DNA from: Bdellovibrio sp. GT3
GTDB taxonomy: Bacteria; Bdellovibrionota; Bdellovibrionia; Bdellovibrionales; Bdellovibrionaceae
NCBI RefSeq assembly: GCF_037996765.1
Contig: NZ_JBBNAD010000002.1
Location: 1-44,697, forward strand
Length of the DNA stretch: 44,697 nucleotides
Direction of reading: 5' to 3'
Below are positions 16,422 to 24,769 of this stretch, one piece after another (the first letter of the stretch is position 1; each line of letters begins with the position of its first letter). The translations under genes were made by a program, and so were the position numbers. Below the pieces are notes generated by a model, which searched no databases, was not told the origin of the DNA, and saw only the letters and a list, made by a program, of their open reading frames with translations.

Positions 16422-17465
16422 ATGTTTTCATGGTTTTTTAAAGACGAAGCCGGCACCGCTGCTGATTTGTATGTCGACTTGGGCACTGCGAATACTTTGA
16501 TCGCCGGTCGCGGTAAGGGAATCATTCTGAATGAGCCTTCCCTGATTGCGTACCAGCAAACAAGTCCGGGTCGCAAACGCGTGATCGCAGTCGGCACCGA
16601 TGCCAAGGAAAAACTGGCCAACAATCCTGGAAATATTTTTGCGCAAAAACCAATCCGTGATGGCGTCATCGCTGACTTTGAAACCACTGAAGTCATGTTG
16701 AAACATTTCCTGAGCCAACCCGGAGTTAAATCCGCTTTCTCGCGCCCGCGCATTGTCGTGTCTTTGCCGTATGGTGTGACCGAAGTGGAAAAGAAAGCTG
16801 TGATCGAATCCTGCAAAGCTGCCGGCGCGAAGGAAGTATTTCTGATCGATGAGCCGATGGCGGCTGCGATTGGTTCTGGCTTGAACGTGAAATCCGCCGA
16901 AGGAAATATGATCATTGATATGGGCGGTGGCACAACGGAAGTTGCGGTTATCGCTTTGGCTGACATCGTTTATTGTGAAGCGGCCCGCGTGGGTGGTCAC
17001 AAAATTGATGACGCTATCATTGACTACTTCAAACGCTACAAAAAACTGATCATCAACGATGTGACTGCTGAATACTTGAAAGTCGCAATCGGCACAGCTG
17101 TTCCCAAGAAAGACATCAAAATGGCAAGCATCACTGGCCGCGACGCGGAGACAGGGATGACAAAGTCCATTGACGTGAGTTCGGAAGAAGTGGGTCTTGC
17201 GATGAATTCCTGTATTCAGGAAGTGATCAATGCCATCCATAAGGCGCTTGAGCACACACCTCCTGAACTGGTTTCAGATATCATCGAGCGTGGCGTTGTC
17301 CTTGCTGGTGGTGGTGCTTTGATTCGCGACTTTGACTTGCGCATTCAAAACGAAGTGCGCTTGAATGTGCGCGTGGCCGACAGCCCACTAACAGCCATCG
17401 CCTTGGGTGGCGAAGCAGTACTTTCGGATCCAGAACTTTTGGATAAGATTCAATTGGAAGTTTAA
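16422..17465 (+). CDS. mreB: rod-shape protein MreB
   Basis: 347 residues from the ATG at 16422 (MFSWFF). Actin-fold motifs are all present: phosphate 1 (YVDLGTANTLI), connect 1 (PIRDGVIADFETTE), phosphate 2 (MIIDMGGGTTEVAVI), adenosine (GVVLAGGGALIRDFD) and the amphipathic N-terminal MFSWFFK likely to touch the membrane. MreB forms filaments that guide peptidoglycan synthesis. mreC and mreD are not nearby. Bdellovibrio is known to carry two mreB genes, one of them outside the mre operon; this stand-alone copy fits that pattern. A strong terminator follows. Confidence 0.95.
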   Translation: MFSWFFKDEAGTAADLYVDLGTANTLIAGRGKGIILNEPSLIAYQQTSPGRKRVIAVGTDAKEKLANNPGNIFAQKPIRDGVIADFETTEVMLKHFLSQPGVKSAFSRPRIVVSLPYGVTEVEKKAVIESCKAAGAKEVFLIDEPMAAAIGSGLNVKSAEGNMIIDMGGGTTEVAVIALADIVYCEAARVGGHKIDDAIIDYFKRYKKLIINDVTAEYLKVAIGTAVPKKDIKMASITGRDAETGMTKSIDVSSEEVGLAMNSCIQEVINAIHKALEHTPPELVSDIIERGVVLAGGGALIRDFDLRIQNEVRLNVRVADSPLTAIALGGEAVLSDPELLDKIQLEV

Positions 17466-17468
17466 ACT

Positions 17469-17501
17469 AAAAAGCCCCGAATTTTCGGGGCTTTTTTTTT
17501 T
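17469..17501. terminator. intrinsic terminator between mreB and the convergent aminotransferase gene
   Basis: GCCCCGA/TCGGGGC stem with a four-base loop, a run of A on one side and ten T on the other. It can serve both genes. The final bases overlap the aminotransferase stop codon. Confidence 0.9.
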
Positions 17502-18459
17502 AGATCTGCTCTGCGTTTTTCATATCTTCACGAACAAGTTCGTTAAGTCTTTTCGCCACCGGCCCCTGCACTCCTGACCCAATCTTTTGCCCTTCGTATC
17601 TTGTCACGGGTAACACATCCAAGGTGGTGCCAATCATCATCACTTCTTTGGCTGATTTAATATCCTGCTCTGTGATATTACTTTCTTGAATGCTTTTAAG
17701 CTCACCACTTTTAATCAGGGCCTCCGCCAACTCAAAAGTTCGCATCATTGTGGTGCCCTTTAGAATTTGGTGCAGTGGCGGTCTGACTAAAACACCGTCT
17801 TTATTCAAGATGACCATATTCTCGGTACTGCCTTCCAGAAAATTTCCTTTGTCATCGACGTTGATGGTGAAATCAACCCCGCGATCGACACTTTCTTTTT
17901 TCATCAAAACATTGGGAAGATAGTTACAGGATTTGATTCTTGCAAAGGCCGGCTCCTTGGGAGGAACCGCGCTTTTAGCAATACTCACACCTTCCTGATA
18001 TTTTTCGGGCGGCAAAAGCTTTAAGGTTGTCACGACCAGATACAGTTGCTCGCCCACAGAGTCATAGGGATTCGTGGTAAATCCACCCGGACCACGGGAG
18101 ACATAAAGACGCAGTAATGCATCCTGAACCTTGGCGACTTTCATAGTTTCAGAAATCGCAGATTTAACATCCGCGATGGACATGGGAAGCTTCAAGCCGA
18201 TTTGAGCTGCGGAAGCTTCCAAACGACGCATATGTTCTGCAAACAAAAAAATTCTTCCATTGACGACCTTGATTGCCTCAAAAACGCCATCTCCCCTGTG
18301 CACCAGATGATCATCCACCGGGACAGTCATAAGACCCGGCTCCGTCACGATTCCACCCCACCAAGTGCTATACATGGCTAAGTATGATTGCTGAGCTGGA
18401 TATTTTTTCTCAGCGAGTTTTGCAAGAATCTGTGCCGGGGTGAGTAAGGTAAGTGACAT
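17500..18459 (-). CDS. class IV PLP aminotransferase (branched-chain or D-amino acid type)
   Basis: 319 residues, fold type IV. Seen are the N-terminal HRGDGVFEAIKV block, the R-rich HMRRLEASA segment, the PLP-lysine region RIKSCNYLPNVLMKK, LEGSTENMVILN and the phosphate-binding GTTMMRTFELAEA plus MMIGTTLDVLPV. These are shared by IlvE, D-amino acid transaminase and aminodeoxychorismate lyase. The residues do not let me choose confidently; D-alanine transaminase or IlvE is most likely. Protein is cytoplasmic. It stands alone between two convergent/divergent neighbours. Confidence 0.85.
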   Translation of the reverse strand: MSLTLLTPAQILAKLAEKKYPAQQSYLAMYSTWWGGIVTEPGLMTVPVDDHLVHRGDGVFEAIKVVNGRIFLFAEHMRRLEASAAQIGLKLPMSIADVKSAISETMKVAKVQDALLRLYVSRGPGGFTTNPYDSVGEQLYLVVTTLKLLPPEKYQEGVSIAKSAVPPKEPAFARIKSCNYLPNVLMKKESVDRGVDFTINVDDKGNFLEGSTENMVILNKDGVLVRPPLHQILKGTTMMRTFELAEALIKSGELKSIQESNITEQDIKSAKEVMMIGTTLDVLPVTRYEGQKIGSGVQGPVAKRLNELVREDMKNAEQI

Positions 18460-18603
18460 ACTGAAAGCCGTCCTTATAGATGAGTCTTAAGCCACTTCTA
18501 TTCTCAGAATGGCAGCATGAAATTGGCAAGTTTTTTGTTTTTTAGTTTGACCTTCTATTCTTGCAATTTGGACAATATAGCTTCAGACATCAGGGAGGAT
18601 GCT

Positions 18604-19503
18604 ATGATTTTTCGTGTGGCCTTTTTAGTAGCTGCAATGAGCTTGTCCGCGTGTTCACTTTTTCAGGGCAGACGCGCCCCCAACCAGGAAATGCAAGTTT
18701 CCCTTAAGGATGAAAAAGGCAATCCAGCAAAAGCCAATGTCATAGACTCCGGCACAGCCGAAGACCAAGCCCGTGCGCAGGAGTTGCGCGAAGCCGTCGC
18801 CGCTGAAGCTGCAAAACAGGCTGAAAAAAACCAACAAGCCACTGCCACGGCAGCACCTGTTGCGGCTACCACCTCCAACCAGACTGCAATCCCAGGAGCT
18901 AAAGCTCGCATGATGGGTCCTGTTGCTGCGGAAAAATCCTTGGGTTGGTTAAAAAACGGAAACACTCGTTATGTTACAGGTCGTTTGCGTTCGGATGGGG
19001 TATCCACCAAGGATCGCACCCGTCTGGTGGAGAGCCAAAAACCCCATGCGATCGTATTGGCGTGCAGCGATTCCCGCGTTCCACCTGAATTGGTATTTGA
19101 CCAAAAACTGGGCGAGATCTTTGTCGTTCGCACCGCAGGTGATTCACTGAATGAATCCGTTATCGGAAGCATTGAATACGGCATTCAATACCTGGGAGCG
19201 AACCTCATCGTGGTACTAGGCCATAGCTCCTGTGGTGCCGTGGCAGCAGCCATGACCGGTAATGATCTTGGCAGCCCCGCATTAAACGCAATTGTCGACG
19301 ATATTAAACCTCGTATTACGCAATTCGCAGGGAAAACTCCGTCTCGAGGACTGGTGCAGGAATCCTTTGCTAACGTCTCTGGAGTGGCTCACGATCTTTT
19401 GCTGCATTCGCAAATCGTGCGTGACGCTGTAGGCTCGGGTGATGTAAAAATCTCTAGAGCACTTTATCACCTGGATTCAGGCAAAGTAGAGTGGAAAGAC
19501 TAG
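18604..19503 (+). CDS. beta-carbonic anhydrase anchored as a lipoprotein
   Basis: 299 residues from the ATG at 18604, placed by GGGAGG five bases ahead. Signal with lipobox LSAC (Cys17), then an Ala-rich linker of about 85 residues, then a full beta-carbonic anhydrase domain. Zinc ligands are C154, H207 and C210 (in CSDSR and HSSCG), with the D156-R158 dyad. It interconverts CO2 and bicarbonate. Most beta enzymes are cytoplasmic; here the lipobox predicts an envelope location. An upstream in-frame ATG (18517) would also give a lipobox-like start but has no ribosome site. Confidence 0.88.
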   Translation: MIFRVAFLVAAMSLSACSLFQGRRAPNQEMQVSLKDEKGNPAKANVIDSGTAEDQARAQELREAVAAEAAKQAEKNQQATATAAPVAATTSNQTAIPGAKARMMGPVAAEKSLGWLKNGNTRYVTGRLRSDGVSTKDRTRLVESQKPHAIVLACSDSRVPPELVFDQKLGEIFVVRTAGDSLNESVIGSIEYGIQYLGANLIVVLGHSSCGAVAAAMTGNDLGSPALNAIVDDIKPRITQFAGKTPSRGLVQESFANVSGVAHDLLLHSQIVRDAVGSGDVKISRALYHLDSGKVEWKD

Positions 19504-19538
19504 AGTAAAATTGGTAGAAAAACTGGAGAGTTAAGCTG

Positions 19539-21608
19539 ATGAGTTCGCCGCGTAAAATTTTGATGACCTGTGCCCTGCCCTACGCCAACGGCTACATTCA
19601 CTTGGGCCACTTGGTGGAGTATCTACAAGCTGATTTCTGGGCACGCTTTCAAACCATGCGCGGCAACGAATGCGTATTCATTTGCGCCGACGACACCCAT
19701 GGCACTCCGATCATGGTCAAGGCTCGCGAGCAAGGCATCACTCCGGAACAGTTGATTGCGGCTTCTTTTAAAGAACACACGGCTGACTTCGCGGATTTTC
19801 AAATTAAGTTTTCTCACTACGGTTCTACAAACGCTCCGGAAAACAAAGCCCTGATTGAACAATTCTACGGCAAGTTCGTTGAAGGCAATCACACGCGCAC
19901 TCAAGCCATTCAACAACTTTACTGCAACCACGACAAGATGTTCCTGCCGGATCGTTTTGTTAAGGGCACATGCCCTAAGTGCGGCGCCAAAGAACAATAC
20001 GGAGATTCCTGTGATGTCTGCGCATCCACTTACTCACCTAGTGATATGAAGGATGTGCACTGTTCAATGTGCGGCACCACTCCGGTGATTAAAGACTCCG
20101 AAAGTATTTTCTTCAAACTAAATGATTTCAAAAAATATCTGGAAGAGTGGATCCCGAAACACTGCGCCCCGGACATCGCAAAAAAAATGCTCGAGTGGTT
20201 CAATGAGGATCTTCACGATCTGGATATTTCCCGTGATGAGCCGTACTTTGGCTTCCCGATTCCGGGCACGAATGGCAAAAAGTTTTTCTACGTGTGGGTG
20301 GATGCACCGATGGGCTATATGTCCACGACTGAAATCTGGGCAAAGTCTCAAGGCAAAACCTTGAAAGACATCTGGCAGGATCCGACGCGTGAAATCTACC
20401 ACTTCATCGGTAAAGACATCGCCCGCTTCCATACGATTTTCTGGCCGGCCTTCTTGAAGGCTGCGGAATTCCGTTCGCCGAATCAGGTTTTCGTTCACGG
20501 TCACTTGATGGTGAACGGCGAAAAAATGTCCAAATCCAAAGGGACATTTATTGCGGCTCGTACTTACCTGAATCATTTGAACCCAGAGTACTTGCGCTAC
20601 TACTACTCCACAAAACTAAACAGCTCTGTGGACGATATCGATTTGAATCTGGAAGAGTTCGTAAACCGTGTGAACTCGGAGCTTGTGGGTAAAATCACAA
20701 ACCTCGGTTCCCGTGGCGGCCAGATGTTGAAAAAGAAAATGGACGGCGTAATGAGCACGCCAGACACTGAGGGGCAAAAGCTGATCGCGCACGCGCAAAG
20801 CAAATCAGAAGTGATTGCTGGCCACTTTGAGGCCCGTGATTTCGCCAAAGCTCTGACTGAAATCAGAACTCTTGCTGATGATGCGAATAAGTACTTTGAC
20901 GAAAAAGCTCCGTGGAAGACATTGGAAGCAGATCCAGTTGGCACAAAACAAGTGATCACCACGACTTTGAATGTTTTCAGAATGCTGGCAATCTACCTGA
21001 AACCGGTTCTTCCTGAATACACGGCCAAAGTGGCTAAGCTATTGGGCGAAGGCGACTACAAGTGGAGCGACATCAATACTGTTCTGACAAATCGTTCAAT
21101 TAACGATTACGAGCACCTTGCAACCCGCGTGGAAGCTGACAAAGTGAAAGCCATGGTTGAGGAAGGTCGCAAGATCAACGAAGAAATCCAGGCCGCGAAG
21201 AAGGCCGCTTCCACAGCCCCTGCCGCCGCCAAGGCCGTGGCGGGCACGCCCGCAGTAGCTTCAGCGGAGGCGGGTCCGGGCGAGATTGAGTTTGCGGACT
21301 TTGAAAAAGTCGAGCTTCGTGTTGGTCAGGTTGTTGAAGCTGAAGAGATCAAAGAAGCCGACAAGCTTCTTCGTTTGAAAGTCGATATCGGCAATGGCGA
21401 GATTCGTCAGATTATTTCCGGTATAAAAGCTGCTTACAAACCTGAACAACTTTTAGGTCGTAAGCTTTTGGTGTGCGTGAATCTAAAACCGCGTAAAATG
21501 AAATTTGGTATGTCTGAAGGTATGATCCTGGCGGCCGGTACTGGTGGCAGTGATTTATTCATGCTTTCCCCGGATGATGGCGCTAAAGTCGGCCAAAGAG
21601 TGAAGTAA
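19539..21608 (+). CDS. metG: methionyl-tRNA synthetase
   Basis: 689 residues. Class I motifs HLGH (21-24) and KMSKS (329-333), a zinc knuckle (CPKCG, CDVC, CSMCG), the anticodon-binding helical domain, an Ala-rich linker near 555-580, and a C-terminal tRNA-binding (EMAP/Trbp111-like) domain from about 585 (FADFEKVELRVGQV). Charges tRNA-Met. The TAA overlaps the next gene's ATG by one base, so the methyltransferase downstream is coupled. Confidence 0.98.
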   Translation: MSSPRKILMTCALPYANGYIHLGHLVEYLQADFWARFQTMRGNECVFICADDTHGTPIMVKAREQGITPEQLIAASFKEHTADFADFQIKFSHYGSTNAPENKALIEQFYGKFVEGNHTRTQAIQQLYCNHDKMFLPDRFVKGTCPKCGAKEQYGDSCDVCASTYSPSDMKDVHCSMCGTTPVIKDSESIFFKLNDFKKYLEEWIPKHCAPDIAKKMLEWFNEDLHDLDISRDEPYFGFPIPGTNGKKFFYVWVDAPMGYMSTTEIWAKSQGKTLKDIWQDPTREIYHFIGKDIARFHTIFWPAFLKAAEFRSPNQVFVHGHLMVNGEKMSKSKGTFIAARTYLNHLNPEYLRYYYSTKLNSSVDDIDLNLEEFVNRVNSELVGKITNLGSRGGQMLKKKMDGVMSTPDTEGQKLIAHAQSKSEVIAGHFEARDFAKALTEIRTLADDANKYFDEKAPWKTLEADPVGTKQVITTTLNVFRMLAIYLKPVLPEYTAKVAKLLGEGDYKWSDINTVLTNRSINDYEHLATRVEADKVKAMVEEGRKINEEIQAAKKAASTAPAAAKAVAGTPAVASAEAGPGEIEFADFEKVELRVGQVVEAEEIKEADKLLRLKVDIGNGEIRQIISGIKAAYKPEQLLGRKLLVCVNLKPRKMKFGMSEGMILAAGTGGSDLFMLSPDDGAKVGQRVK

Positions 21609-22390
21609 TGAGCCTTTCAGCTCAGGATAAGAAATCCCTCGAAGAAATTCATAAGCTTTTTATTGAGCTTGAGAAATCCTCGGGGGATTTTTCTTTTGAT
21701 CCATCTAAACTTGCTCTGCTTAAAGATAAAATTTCCCAACTGACTTCGTCTGAGAATGCAGATGTGGGTCGCCTTGCACCTTTGCGCGATCACTTGCACG
21801 GGAAAATGACTTTGAAGCACTTCGTGAGCTTTGCAATTCCCTTTGAACGAATTTTGAATCGCAATTTGCAGGATGATGAATTTCTGATTATTGAAAACGA
21901 CAAAAACGCAGCTCCGCAGGAAACGCTGCCACTGGTTTTTGTCCTGGATAATATCCGCTCGGCCTTCAACGTCGGCTCTATATTTAGAACCGCAGAATGC
22001 CTGGGTGCTGAGCGCATCTGCCTTTGCGGCTACACTCCCAACCCCACGCAGTGGAAAGTGGAAAAGACCGCCATGGGTACTCAGGAATACATGACTTGGG
22101 AGGAACACACCCACTTGATGGAGTGCCTGGAGATGCTGAAAGAAAATGGTTACCGCCTGGTAGCCCTTGAAACAGCGGCCTCAGCGTCAGACCTATACGA
22201 AAGCTTTGAAGCTGAACCCACGGCGTTTATTTTAGGTAACGAACGCTTTGGTTTGGATCCAACGGTTTTGCAACTGATCGACGAAGTTCGCGTGATTCCT
22301 TTGCGTGGTCGTAAAAATTCTTTAAACGTGGGCGTCACTGCGGCAGTGGCCGGATTTGAATGGATGAGACAGTGGCGAACCCGAAAATAG
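21608..22390 (+). CDS. SpoU/TrmH-family RNA 2'-O-methyltransferase
   Basis: 260 residues. An N-terminal helical extension of about 100 residues is followed by the SPOUT knot domain with motif 1 (FNVGSIFRTAECLGA), motif 2 (FILGNERFGLD) and motif 3 (IPLRGRKNSLNVGVTAAVAG). It methylates ribose in tRNA or rRNA using S-adenosylmethionine; the target nucleotide is not deducible. Overlaps metG by one base and the next gene by 31 bp. Confidence 0.88.
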   Translation: MSLSAQDKKSLEEIHKLFIELEKSSGDFSFDPSKLALLKDKISQLTSSENADVGRLAPLRDHLHGKMTLKHFVSFAIPFERILNRNLQDDEFLIIENDKNAAPQETLPLVFVLDNIRSAFNVGSIFRTAECLGAERICLCGYTPNPTQWKVEKTAMGTQEYMTWEEHTHLMECLEMLKENGYRLVALETAASASDLYESFEAEPTAFILGNERFGLDPTVLQLIDEVRVIPLRGRKNSLNVGVTAAVAGFEWMRQWRTRK

Positions 22391-23145
22391 AGCTCACACC
22401 GATTGGCTATTTTAAAAGCTCCCAGGTGCACCCCTACGAGGCGGGCCGCCAGCCCGACAGTCATCATGCTGAAGGAGTGATTGAACTCCTTGGTGGGCAG
22501 AATTTTGAACAGGCGCTGACGGGTCTTGAAGGCTGCAAAAAGATTTGGGTGATATTTGCCTTTCATCGCAACGACCATTGGAATCCCATGGTGTTGCCAC
22601 CTCGCGGGCGCAACACTAAAATCGGCGTCTTTGCCACCCGCTCCCCTTACCGCCCCAATCCGGTTGGCATGAGCTGCGTGGATGTGGTGAGTATTGAAAA
22701 ACTAAGCATCACAGTTGCGGGAGCAGACATTTTGGATGGCTCCCCGATTCTGGATATCAAACCCTATGTCGCCTATGCGGATTCTTTCCCCGAAGTCGAG
22801 CCCGAGTGGCTGAATGAAGCGGAAAAACACAATGTGGAGTTTTCTGTAGCAGCCGAAAAAGCTTTGGTTTACCTGCAAGCCATGGGAGTTGAAAATCTGC
22901 GTGGCTTTTTGCAGCATCAATTGGAATTTGAACCTACCAACGGAAAAAAGAAGCGCGTTAAAGCTCTCTCTGAAAGTGAGTTCATTATCGCCTATCGCAC
23001 TTGGCGAGCGGTCTTCACTGTGAAAGATCAGACAGTGAATGTTTTACGGATTGAAAGTGGTTACAGTTCAAAGGATTTAAAAAACTCTGACGACACTTAT
23101 CAGGACAAAGAAATCCACCGGGAATTTTTAAAGCAAACTTTTTAG
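22360..23145 (+). CDS. trmO: TrmO/TsaA-like tRNA t6A37 methyltransferase
   Basis: 261 residues. N-terminal IELTPIGYFKSS, WVIFAFHRN, and the signature FATRSPYRPNPVGMSCVDV identify the TsaA/TrmO beta-barrel, which N6-methylates t6A37 of tRNA-Thr. The C-terminal half carries a further small domain. The start is uncertain: ATG 22360 gives a 31-bp overlap with the preceding gene, and GTG 22372 is possible; neither has a clear ribosome site. Forms a tRNA-function operon with metG and the SpoU gene. Confidence 0.88.
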   Translation: MDETVANPKIELTPIGYFKSSQVHPYEAGRQPDSHHAEGVIELLGGQNFEQALTGLEGCKKIWVIFAFHRNDHWNPMVLPPRGRNTKIGVFATRSPYRPNPVGMSCVDVVSIEKLSITVAGADILDGSPILDIKPYVAYADSFPEVEPEWLNEAEKHNVEFSVAAEKALVYLQAMGVENLRGFLQHQLEFEPTNGKKKRVKALSESEFIIAYRTWRAVFTVKDQTVNVLRIESGYSSKDLKNSDDTYQDKEIHREFLKQTF

Positions 23146-23149
23146 TATA

Positions 23150-23179
23150 AAAAAGCCCCAATTTGAGATTGAGGCTTTC
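23150..23179 (+). terminator. intrinsic terminator after trmO
   Basis: A run of A, then stem GCCCCAAT with ATTGAGGC across a short loop, then TTTC. It sits between the convergent trmO and Cys-rich protein genes and can serve both. Confidence 0.65.
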
Positions 23180-23192
23180 TGAAGGAATCGGA

Positions 23193-23642
23193 TTATTTTC
23201 CGTTTTTGTGTTTGTCTTTAACTTTAGCCAATTGATCTTTGCAGGCTTGAGAAACTTGGTCCTCGTGACCTTTCATACATTGGATCACTGCACCTTTTCC
23301 TGGCTTCACGTCAGAGCAGAATTTCTCCACATCTTCGTGACATGCTTCATGGATATTTTTGAAGCTCTTTTTCATGTCTTCCATTTTAGCTTTGCACTCT
23401 TTGGATACTTTGGATTTATTTTTACGCATGCACTTGTGCATGTCTTTACCTGGGGCCACACCCGGGCACAATGCTTCGCGGTCTTTCATGCAAGGACCAT
23501 CTTTAATTGCACCATGTGCAGGTTGGGACATATCTGGAGTCGTAGTCGGGGCTGGAGTCACCTCTGCGGCGCCTTGAGAGAATGCGCTTACTGCAAAACA
23601 AGTCGTCAAAGCAAAAGCACATGATGCGATCAATGATTTCAT
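23193..23642 (-). CDS. exported protein with two GLG1-type Cys-rich repeats
   Basis: 149 residues. Signal peptide about 1-23 (ALTTCFAVSAFSQG), a Thr/Pro-rich linker, then two tandem repeats of the Cys_rich_FGFR type: C-x7-C-x11-C-x11-C and C-x7-C-x12-C-x11-C, each with a PGK turn and Lys-rich helices. The family is named from the eukaryotic Golgi protein GLG1, but short bacterial members occur. Likely periplasmic and disulfide-bonded. Role unknown. The next minus-strand gene upstream (ExoD-like) is 66 bp away. Confidence 0.8.
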   Translation of the reverse strand: MKSLIASCAFALTTCFAVSAFSQGAAEVTPAPTTTPDMSQPAHGAIKDGPCMKDREALCPGVAPGKDMHKCMRKNKSKVSKECKAKMEDMKKSFKNIHEACHEDVEKFCSDVKPGKGAVIQCMKGHEDQVSQACKDQLAKVKDKHKNGK

Positions 23643-23708
23643 TTTTCCTCCTATGGAATAGGATAATCATAGACCTGTTCGGATTTGATGCAATATCGTT
23701 TTGCCGGA

Positions 23709-24296
23709 CTACAGCAAAAGTCTTGCTCCCATTGCCAATGAGGTAAAAAAGCTGGCGACAATTGCGCACCACAAATAACTAAACAGTGTGAACAGGCCAT
23801 CTCTTTCAAGGTAACCAATTGCTGACAGGACGATGGCAATTGCGGGCACAGTGTTGGAAAACGGAATGGGCAAAGGCAGCGCAAGTAAACAGGCGTTTAC
23901 GGAAAGCACCAGAAAATTCAGGACACGGAATGCCTGAAGCTCATAGAAAAACTGCATTCGTTTTCGCACGATTTTTGCGACGTAGGTCCACACTTTTTCA
24001 GCATAGTTACTAAGTTTCAAAACAGTTTTTGCAGAGACCGAAACCTGCTCCCAGCGCTTGGGCAGCCACGGTGGCCTTCTTCTAAGCAGAAAAAACGAAA
24101 CCAGTATTATCAGAATTCCTGAAATCGTTGAAAGCCCCGGCACGGGGATGGGAAAAAGATACGGCAAACACAGGAACAACAAGATCATCCCGTGTCCCTC
24201 TTCACCCAGCAGCTGGAACACTCTTTTTAAAGAGAGATCTCCATGTCCCGCTTCTTCCTGCAGCAGATCCATGGCGGCAATAAATTCACTTTTCAA
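23709..24296 (-). CDS. ExoD-family membrane protein
   Basis: 195 residues. N-terminal cytoplasmic helices with LKRVFQLLGEEGHGMILLFL, then PYLFPIPVPGLSTISG and three to four further membrane segments, including LPLPIPFSNTVPAIAIVLSAIGYLERDG near the C-terminus. This is the ExoD (exopolysaccharide synthesis) family signature. In rhizobia it affects exopolysaccharide and alkaline tolerance; its molecular role is unresolved. Inner membrane. Confidence 0.85.
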   Translation of the reverse strand: MKSEFIAAMDLLQEEAGHGDLSLKRVFQLLGEEGHGMILLFLCLPYLFPIPVPGLSTISGILIILVSFFLLRRRPPWLPKRWEQVSVSAKTVLKLSNYAEKVWTYVAKIVRKRMQFFYELQAFRVLNFLVLSVNACLLALPLPIPFSNTVPAIAIVLSAIGYLERDGLFTLFSYLWCAIVASFFTSLAMGARLLL

Positions 24297-24357
24297 TTTG
24301 CTTTCCTTTCGCCAAGAACCTATGACTAAGATTCCATATTATTCTAAAGGACCGGCT

Positions 24358-24630
24358 ATGGATTGGAAGATTTTTGCGAGCACATTCATAACAATTTTCC
24401 TGGCGGAAATGGGTGACAAAACTCAATTCGCAGCTCTAGCAGCATCGAGCCAGACCAAGTCCACCATGACTGTTTTAATTGCTGTTGTATTGGCTTTGGG
24501 ACTTGCCGGCGCTTTGGGTGTGATCTTTGGTCGATACTTAGGACAACTATTGAATCCACAAATGATGAAATACGTTTCTGGGACTTTGTTTATCCTGGTC
24601 GGGATTTGGGTTCTAACATCTAAAGGATAA
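24358..24630 (+). CDS. half-size UPF0016 (GDT1-type) cation transporter
   Basis: 90 residues from the ATG at 24358, fixed by AAAGGA six bases upstream. Three membrane helices and a single copy of the signature EMGDKTQFAA at 17-26. UPF0016 transporters (MneA, GDT1) carry Mn2+ or Ca2+ and usually hold two such repeats in about 190 residues. The half-size protein would need to dimerise. No second copy is adjacent. Confidence 0.85.
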   Translation: MDWKIFASTFITIFLAEMGDKTQFAALAASSQTKSTMTVLIAVVLALGLAGALGVIFGRYLGQLLNPQMMKYVSGTLFILVGIWVLTSKG

Positions 24631-24709
24631 ATTCAGTTCAGCAAGATGTGGTTCGCGCCTGTTGAATAACAAGAATGCGATCCAGAAGCATTATGTAACA
24701 TTAGCAAAT

Positions 24710-24740
24710 AAAAAAAGGAGTCTTAACGACTCCTTTTTTT
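24710..24740. terminator. strong bidirectional intrinsic terminator
   Basis: A7, then GGAGTC and GACTCC stem around a five-base loop, then T7. It separates the convergent UPF0016 and hppA genes. Confidence 0.9.
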
Positions 24741-24769
24741 GTTTTGAATATTCGGGTCAAAGACCGCTA

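Noticed and set aside
16428-17255. Long open frame antisense to mreB, 275 codons
   Set aside because: It is a shadow of a highly conserved gene whose own motifs are complete. The antisense translation shows no family features and no ribosome site.
18517-18603. Upstream start giving a second lipobox (FYSC) ahead of the carbonic anhydrase
   Set aside because: No ribosome site is seen there, while GGGAGG marks the ATG at 18604, which gives its own complete lipobox.
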